Source: Triglochin maritima (lineage: Eukaryota; Streptophyta; Magnoliopsida; Alismatales; Juncaginaceae). Taken from it: a stretch of DNA of 64,000 bases. The position numbers and the translations under genes were made by a program. The DNA lies in contig OY821787.1 in NCBI GenBank assembly GCA_963682175.1, forward strand, positions 22,236,501 to 22,300,500, read 5' to 3'. Below are positions 57,976-64,000 of the stretch, piece by piece. The notes under the pieces are model-generated. The model was not told where the DNA came from and searched no databases. It was given only the letters and a program-made list of their open reading frames with translations. Within the stretch, counting starts at the first letter, position 1. Each line of letters opens with the position of its first letter.

Positions 57976-59608
57976 TCAAGCATCTACAAGTGTTGATTTA
58001 GGTACCCAAACAACTTTGGGGCCTTGAATGTTAGATATGGGAACCCAAACCATTTCGGTTTTAGGAGCCCACACACTTGAGGAACTATTATTTACAACTA
58101 AGTGCCTTCCATTTACAGTTGTATAAGATGCATGGTTTTTCAATTTAGCGTTAAATCCTAAACCATGTTTCTGCAAAGATTGTCTTTGACTCCCTAATAG
58201 TATGTTAAGCATCTTAGTTCCATTTGTGAACTTTTCTAGATCTTTTCTTAATTACACATTGCAAGCATGAAGATCTAATTGTTCAACATCTATAGGTGTT
58301 GCTTTTAACTTGTCAAGAGTTGATGCATTAGTTTAAAGTTTAGCAAGCACCTCATTCTTCTCATTCATGATTATTTCAATTTGGCATTTGAGATCATTTA
58401 TTTGCTTTCTAGCATTTTTGTTCTTTTCGCAAATAATCTCAAATTGTTTAACTAAATCATGAAATGGATTTTGAAGTTCCTCATGAGAATATGTTTCTTC
58501 TTTGGAACATGAACTATCACTAGCATAGACTTAGATGAGCAAGAATGTGATCTACTAGAGTAAGAGTTAGAAGATACTGCACTTCCTTCATCTTGAATTG
58601 CCATGTAGCACATATGTGCATATTCCTTTCTTGATGAAGGTGCAGTTGATTTGGATGATGATGAAGACGATGAATCGTCCCATGTAGCCTTGTGAGCTTC
58701 CAACCTCTTCTCCTTTCTCTTACTCCTCTCATTTTCTCTCCTTCTCTCATTTTTCTTATCCTTCTCTTTTCTCTCATTTTCACTCTCTTCCTTCTCCTTC
58801 TTCTTTTCTCTTCTTCTACCTCTTCTTTCATTCTTTTCTTCTTTATCCTTCTTGAGGTATTTGAAGAAGTCTTTGGCTAGGACTTCAATGTCCTCATCTT
58901 CTACACTCCTCCTTGGTTGGTCAATATTTGCATGTAATCCCAAGGTTGGTTTGTTCTTGGAGGCTTCCTTCTCCTTTCGATGGTTAATTTGGAGCTCATA
59001 AGCCATGACATTTCCAATTAACTCCTCAATCTTGAGTTGGGAAGGGTCATGTGCTTATTCAATTACGACCACCTTATCTTCTCAATCGTGACTTAGCGAC
59101 CGGCGAAATTTCCTTGTCATCTCTCTTTCATTTAATCTTCTTCCAAGAACCAACAGAGAGTTAGTGATATCGGTGAAGTGAGTGTTCATTTCGCTTATGT
59201 TTTCACTGATTTGCGTAGAAAATATTTCATATTTATGCATGAGGAGGCTAACGTGGGTTTCATTAATTTTGATATCCCCCTCATGATGCATTTGCACTCT
59301 ATGCCATATTTCATATGCGCTTTCACAACCCCTAATTCTATTATATTCACTCTCATTAAGACCACAATACAAGATATTCATGATTTTCGAATTCATTTCG
59401 ATTTCTTTTGTTTTGGGTCTTGTAAGGGAATCTAATTCATCTTCATTTGGGGGTGTGTATGGATTTTGAAAAACATCCAATACTTAAGGTCATTTTAAAT
59501 TAGGAAAATTTTGATCATATTCTTCCAATAATCATAATTTGACCCATCTAGCAAAGGATGTCTAGTAGTGCATAATCCTTCTATATGATTAGATGATGTA
59601 GAGGCCAT
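57976..59608 (-). pseudogene. gag of the gag-only element (frame-broken)
   Basis: The ATG at 59606-59608 opens MASTSSNHIEG and SNYDYWKN. Pieces follow: 59082-59480 (LNESEYNRIRGCESAYEIWH, MHKYEIFSTQISENISEM, MTRKFRRSLSHD); 58452-59006 (MAYELQINHRKEKEASKN, Lys/Arg/Glu-rich stretch, KATWDDSSSSSSSK, CYMAIQDEG); 57976-58212 (LGSQRQSLQKHGLGF, SVWAPKTEMVWVPI). Stops near 59056 and frameshifts near 59485 and 58520 break it. No zinc knuckle between the basic stretch and KATWDD. It supplies the N-terminal 180 or so residues missing in the array copies. Confidence 0.85.
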
Positions 59609-59645
59609 GCTAAAAATATGATTAACTAATGAATTTAGCTCACAA

Positions 59646-59658
59646 GGCTCTGATACCA
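59646..59658 (-). other. primer binding site, initiator tRNA-Met
   Basis: TGGTATCAGAGCC on the minus strand, two bases from the LTR edge at 59661. Identical core to 1727-1738. Confidence 0.93.
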
Positions 59659-59660
59659 AA

Positions 59661-61164
59661 TGTTGGATCGTGTGGGTTATGGGTCCAAAATTATGGCTAA
59701 TCCTAATTCTCTACTTTATTAAGCAATCAAATGTGCAGCGGAATAAACAAACAAAAGTAGAGAAAGACAAATGCAAACCACAATGGAACATGGGGGTTTT
59801 TATAGAGGTTCGTCACCCCACCCGGGTCCTAGTCCTCTCTTGCAAGCTCCGCTCAGATCACCGAGCTCCGCTCATGACTTCACTAACCACTCCTCATTCC
59901 GGGCCGGCCGAGAACGCCTTTACAAGCTTCAAACTCGCGAACAACCCTCGCCGAGCTTGGCTCCTCCTCTCACAATCCTAGAGGGATGCTTCGGGCTTTG
60001 ACCGAAACCTTTACTCTTCTTTGAAAACAACAAACTTGAGTGGGACAATCACTCTCTAAACATGTGCACACTTGAGAATGATTAGAATTGATCTTTAGTG
60101 TCGAAATTTGAGGCTTGGAGTGTTTGGAATGATCTCTCTAATGTAGGAGCCAAATATTTGTGGCAGAGTTCTGTTAAAATGTGTTTTACAACTCTTTATA
60201 TAGGCATTAGAGAGAATAGATCTGTTGGGATTGATTGGGTGAGTGTTGGTATAGGATACACAAAACAGAAAGTCGTAGGACCCAATTCTGAGTTAATTCG
60301 GTCGACCGGATCAGGATGAACGGTCGACTGTTTGGCAGTTTTGAACGCTCTTCAGTCGACCGGTTAGGTAATAGTCGACTGTCCAACACTTAGACTTAGG
60401 TACACTTATGTGATCGGTCGAACACAGAATAGGGTTCGGTCGACTGATTCACAATAGGCTCTAAGGGGTTGACAAACAAGGTTATATTCGGTCGACCGAA
60501 ACAAGGTACACGGTCGACCGAATTTCAACAGGAAGTTCGGGTTTGTCAAGAGACAGATATTCGGTCGACCGAACAAGGTCCTCGGTCGACCGATACATGA
60601 AAGTTATTTGGGGTATTTTTGGTTAATACGAATACGATCGTTGGGTATAATACAACAAAACAAACTGTCGGAAAAATAAGTTCATACGGTCGACCGAAAG
60701 TGTATACGTGGTCGACCGAAACCGGGAAGTGAAAACACAAACAGGTTAATTGATCCTCAGGTCGACCGGTCTGTATCGGTCGACCGAAAGTGGGCAGGCA
60801 GTTTGGGTTCAGGTTTAGAGTTTTCCGATCTAAGTTTGGGTGATCTATTGAAGTCCAAATTATGTCAAAATTCGTGTGTGACTTCTATAAGGAACCTAGT
60901 GTGTGTTTGAGTTCATTTTCGCTCAAGTATGCTCAATTTACACAAGTTCCTAAGACTCAAAGAAAATACAAAATACATGTGTTCAAAAGAGCTTGATTAC
61001 ATGTCTTGACTTGATTTTCCTTTCTTCCTTGAGTCTTGATCACCTGTAGAGGTTAGCACAAAGCAATATATATGCAATGCAATATGTGTGCTACTCTACA
61101 TGATCATAATTAAGATTAGGTTGATTAAATGATCAAAACATAGATTAAGGCCAAAAAGCCAACA
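59661..61164 (-). mobile_element. 5' LTR of gag-only element
   Basis: 1504 bp. Same termini as the partner. Several palindromes have decayed by C-to-T/G-to-A changes (for example CAGTCGACCGG near 60353 and GTCGACTG near 60324). It carries an insertion near 60668-60686 relative to the 3' LTR. Confidence 0.9.
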
Positions 61165-61169
61165 TTAAT
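61165..61169. repeat. target site duplication TTAAT (right)
   Basis: Matches 55826-55830 exactly. Confidence 0.9.
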
Positions 61170-61680
61170 AAGAGATTTTTGTTGATAAAAGTTGGATTTA
61201 AAACACCTTGGTCAAAGGTAGTTATGGGATGATGAGAGGAGAAATAAACAAGAGATCATGTGCAAAGTTTCTTGCACATGATGTGGTTTAGTGGAGAGAT
61301 TAACAAGGGATCATGTGTAAGTAGTTTACAGATGACGTGGGTTTGAGAATATCCTTATAAATAGGTCTCTCCTCCATTTCTTTGTTTAGTTAATGCAAAC
61401 CTTCTCCTCTCCATATTTTCTCCATCATTCCGTCCAAATTTCTTCCTTTTAATTGAGTTCTTGAGAGATTAAATTCTTTGGAGCATAGAAGGGGTTATTA
61501 GCTAGATTCTAACCTTGAATTAGAGATTGATTGACTAGCTTTGATCTCTCTAGTCTTGTTTAGATTCGGTGAACACATGGAGGTGATTCTGAGGCAATCC
61601 GACGTGCAACACGACTTTCGATTAGTAAAAGGGATTTGATAATGCCCTAGGTATGATCCATCTATGTATTTCAATAATAA
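61170..61680. other. unassigned, possible LTR end with TATA box
   Basis: Plus-strand TATAAATAGGTCTC near 61355 is followed by a CT-rich leader-like stretch, then GTGAACACATGGAGG...CCGACGTGCAACACG, which looks like an LTR 3' portion. This is the right-hand side of the site into which the gag-only element inserted. No coding. Confidence 0.4.
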
Positions 61681-61739
61681 TTAGTATACAATATATATTG
61701 AAAAACAATTACGAAGTTTTGTATAAAAAATATTGAAAA

Positions 61740-61930
61740 ATATGACAATCGATCCTAATTTCTTGTAAAATTTTAAAAATATATACAAGTATGGGGCACC
61801 AAATCCAACACCTAGTGTGTTTCCACATAAACTATGATTTATCACCATCATTAAAACAAACAAAACACTACCCAAGATAAGCCCAAAGATAACCACATGC
61901 TTACATGTTAATCTTATCTCTTTACCCACT
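61740..61930 (-). mobile_element. Athila-type LTR fragment
   Basis: Plus-strand AACACCTAGTGTGTTTCCACATAAACTATG and AAAACATACAAG-like words resemble 9760-9960. Truncated on both sides. Confidence 0.5.
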
Positions 61931-62165
61931 CAAATCTTATCCTCACCTCACACAAAGTCTTCCAAAAGTAATTCAAGAACTTATCATCTCTACAAGAAAC
62001 AATTGTTCTTGGCATCCCATGTAACCTTACAATCTCCCTAACGAACAAATCAGCAACATTAGAAGCGTCATATGTTTTATGACAAGGAATAAAATGACAC
62101 ATCTTAGGATATTTGTTTAAGTTTCTGGAATAAACAAGGATAAGAAGAGGACACAAAAGGACCAA
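61930..62165 (-). pseudogene. chromovirus-type gypsy integrase fragment
   Basis: The minus-strand piece reads [54 protein letters not shown]. This is the central integrase segment of plant chromovirus-type Ty3/gypsy elements (KMAHFIPC, RLHGVP, IVSDRD, FWKTLW). The catalytic Asp position reads CRD in place of DRD. No other pol part adjoins. Different lineage from the Athila integrase at 34228. Confidence 0.75.
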
Positions 62166-63680
62166 AATGTGAGAAAAAGGACTGATAGGTGAGACTTATG
62201 GACCTATCTGCACGAGGGAAGGACCTAGATGCAAGCCAAAAGGGCCAATTAGCAAATCGAGAAGTCCACAACATCATGAGGAGTATTTTGACAATTGGAT
62301 TCGCGCCTAGACTTAAACGACCGATTAGGGTGCACTCCACGTGAACAAATGAAGCAACTAATAAGTAATCTGAAAATGGTTCGGCTAAGTGCAATCCAGA
62401 CCCCCAATTGGCGGCTTTAGACCGCCGATTAGTAGTGGCTTCTGCTTCGGATCCGACCCGTCTTCTCTTGGTTGTGTATTAGGTTGTTTTAGTCTATATT
62501 TACTATGTTCAATTAGTCCTACACTGGGAGATTGTTATCATTTGCCTTTTTTAGGTCTTTAAATAGAACTTTTCTTCCTCCTTTATAACAACTCCATGTT
62601 TGGTTGCCATTTCCTATACTTAGAGTAAAGCCTTGGAGCAAAACTCAAGTGGAGAGATGCTACTTGTAATGTGAGTCATAAATAAAAGAAATCTTTGTTA
62701 GTTACATGTTGCCTCTTTCAATTCTTACGTGTTTAGCTTAATTTTGTTTTATTAATCTTCGTAGAATTAGTTAGAATGTTTTCTCTTCTTAATATACACA
62801 TTAGCCTAATGAATAGTGAGTAGTTGCATCCCCCTGTGGGTAGGTGGAGATAATGTGCATTTATGTTTTGAAGTTTTGATGTTTGACGAATCTTTATTGT
62901 GTAGACTTGAATGTTTGTATGTTCAACGGGTTTGTTTTAATCATCTATATGTTGGGGAATTTTTTATCGGTTTTGCCATATGATTCAGACATGCTACATC
63001 TTTTATCTTCCCATTCTTGGTTTCCTCATGTTTATTGGCTGAAATTTCCTATTGGATATGCTACATGTTTGTCATGTGTTTGTATTATTGTTTGCTAGCT
63101 TGATTGATTGAAAAAACTTTGTTTAATTTGATGGGTTTCGTCATGAAATTCATAAACCTCCCATGCTTAGCTTTGTTCTTCAAATGAGTTCCTGGGTTTT
63201 GATAAGTTTTGTCATAATGTTTAGACACTTCTCATGCTAAGCCTCGTCTTATGATAATCAAGTAGTCATTGTTAATATGTTGTGCGAATGGATTGATAGA
63301 TCTTGCCAAATCTTTAGACACTTTCTATGCATGAAGACACACACATGACACACATACATGCTTACATGCATCATTCATCACTTCTTGCACCTCATATGTG
63401 CACATACTCGTCCTCTCATAGGTTCATCCAGATTTCATTCCACATCATTTGCTGAATTTCTTTAGTTTTCATTTGCATCGTAATCTAGTTTGTTTGGCAT
63501 TCTTAGTATAATCATCTTTTCAATAGTAGCGTAATAATCCATCCTTCTATTGTCATTTCCCACTTGATTTTGCTCACTCGAAGGCTGGCAAAGCTCCCCG
63601 CGGATCGACCTGTACTTGCCCCGTCTTCACCGACGGTCGTGCACTTGCGGTTAATTAGTAAAATGTTTAACAAGTTTTTT
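62166..63680 (+). mobile_element. gypsy LTR fragment, plus orientation
   Basis: It contains a TTTAAATA box near 62558 and ATGAATAGTGAGTAG and CCCCCTGTGGGTAGGTGG segments. The end segment CGGTCGTGCACTTGCGGTTAATTAG near 63630-63660 matches the distal ends of the other Athila LTRs. Start not defined. Confidence 0.6.
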
Positions 63681-63689
63681 GCTTAGGAT

Positions 63690-64000
63690 CAAAATTAGTA
63701 AACGAAAAGCAAGAATGTACTAACTCACTTTCGTAGGAATCAAGGTTAATTAGTAAATGAAAAGCAAGAAGGTCCTAACACACTTTCGTAGGAATCAAGG
63801 TTGCACATAGCATGTGCAACAAGCCGTTAAAGCGCCTTGTCACCAAGGGGGAGTGGTGTCTCTTGACGATTTTCACTGGATATACCTGCAAAATCAGAAC
63901 ATTAATGCATTATTCAACCTAGCAACTTGACTTGTTGGACATACTTTTGTCAATCATTGGACACAGTAATCCCATTGGCCGACTCTATATATGTATTCAG
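63690..64000 (-). mobile_element. Athila 3' region fragment, runs off window
   Basis: CTCACTTTCGTAGGAATCA...GTTGCACATAGCATGTGCAACAAGCC matches 11050-11270 and 26890-27110 in the same orientation. A 60-bp segment with TTTCGTAGGAATCAAGGTT is duplicated in tandem at 63728-63750 and 63784-63804. Confidence 0.65.

Larger units (their letters stand above)
55831..61164 (-). mobile_element. structurally complete gag-only copia element
   Basis: About 5.33 kb with every structural part. LTRs are at 55831-57319 and 59661-61164. The primer site for initiator tRNA-Met is at 59646-59658 and gag at 57976-59608. A polypurine tract lies at 57320-57336, and the TTAAT duplication is on both sides. The internal region (about 2.34 kb) codes only for gag; from the gag stop to the polypurine tract (about 640 bp) there is no protease, integrase or RT. 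It is therefore non-autonomous by structure. The LTRs differ by many substitutions and several indels, so the insertion is not recent. It is the reference against which the 14604-26073 array is judged truncated. Confidence 0.92.

Noticed and set aside
59646..59658. tRNA-like sequence as a tRNA gene
   Set aside because: Only the 12-13 bases complementary to the tRNA 3' end are present, next to an LTR; it is a primer site.

Overview
This window is nuclear DNA from a flowering plant, almost certainly intergenic, repeat-dense heterochromatin. I find no convincing host gene, tRNA, rRNA or CRISPR array. Nearly every stretch can be read as a retrotransposon, a fragment of one, or one inserted into another. 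The plant assignment rests on SIRE/Maximus-like Ty1/copia gag proteins, a primer site complementary to plant initiator tRNA-Met, Athila-lineage Ty3/gypsy polyprotein motifs, plant L1-type LINEs (DUF4283 plus CCHC ORF1, zf-RVT tail) and a CACTA-type terminus. The species cannot be named from sequence alone.

Layout. 1-3255: 5' part of a minus-strand SIRE-like copia element (gag, primer site, LTR). 3256-7236: plus-strand Athila 3' region, polypurine tract and LTR. 7237-9469: old copia gag-protease remnant and LTR piece. 9470-13924: minus-strand internally deleted Athila derivative. 13925-26793: one Athila LTR split by an 11.5 kb tandem array of a gag-only copia element (four LTRs, three internal regions, period 3320 bp) bordered by a 5-bp target duplication. 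26794-39450: a degenerate but near-complete minus-strand Athila internal region (gag, protease, RT, RNase H, integrase, 3' region), itself interrupted by a LINE (27269-29906) and by an LTR-like element (30336-33895) that carries a solo Athila LTR (31825-33185). 39900-41885: a plus-strand copy of the Athila deletion derivative. 41886-42702: a 0.8 kb repeat. 42755-47441: a near-identical second copy of 3256-7958. 47442-53076: two LINE pieces joined 3' end to 5' end. 53374-53530: CACTA terminus. 54316-55825: LTR fragment and second copy of the 0.8 kb repeat. 55831-61164: a structurally complete gag-only copia element (LTRs, primer site, gag, polypurine tract, TTAAT target duplication). 61740-64000: assorted gypsy pieces.

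Two non-autonomous systems coexist. The SIRE-like elements carry only gag and presumably borrowed reverse transcriptase and integrase from relatives. The Athila derivatives keep part of gag and a short pol fragment. The least expected signal lies in the SIRE-like LTRs. Their U3 regions, directly upstream of a TATA box, hold dense irregular clusters of the palindrome CGGTNNACCG. In one subfamily the centre is almost always CG. In another the arms are kept while the central two bases take nine different values. That pattern looks like a dimeric protein-binding site cluster and is the main candidate for an undescribed regulatory system here.
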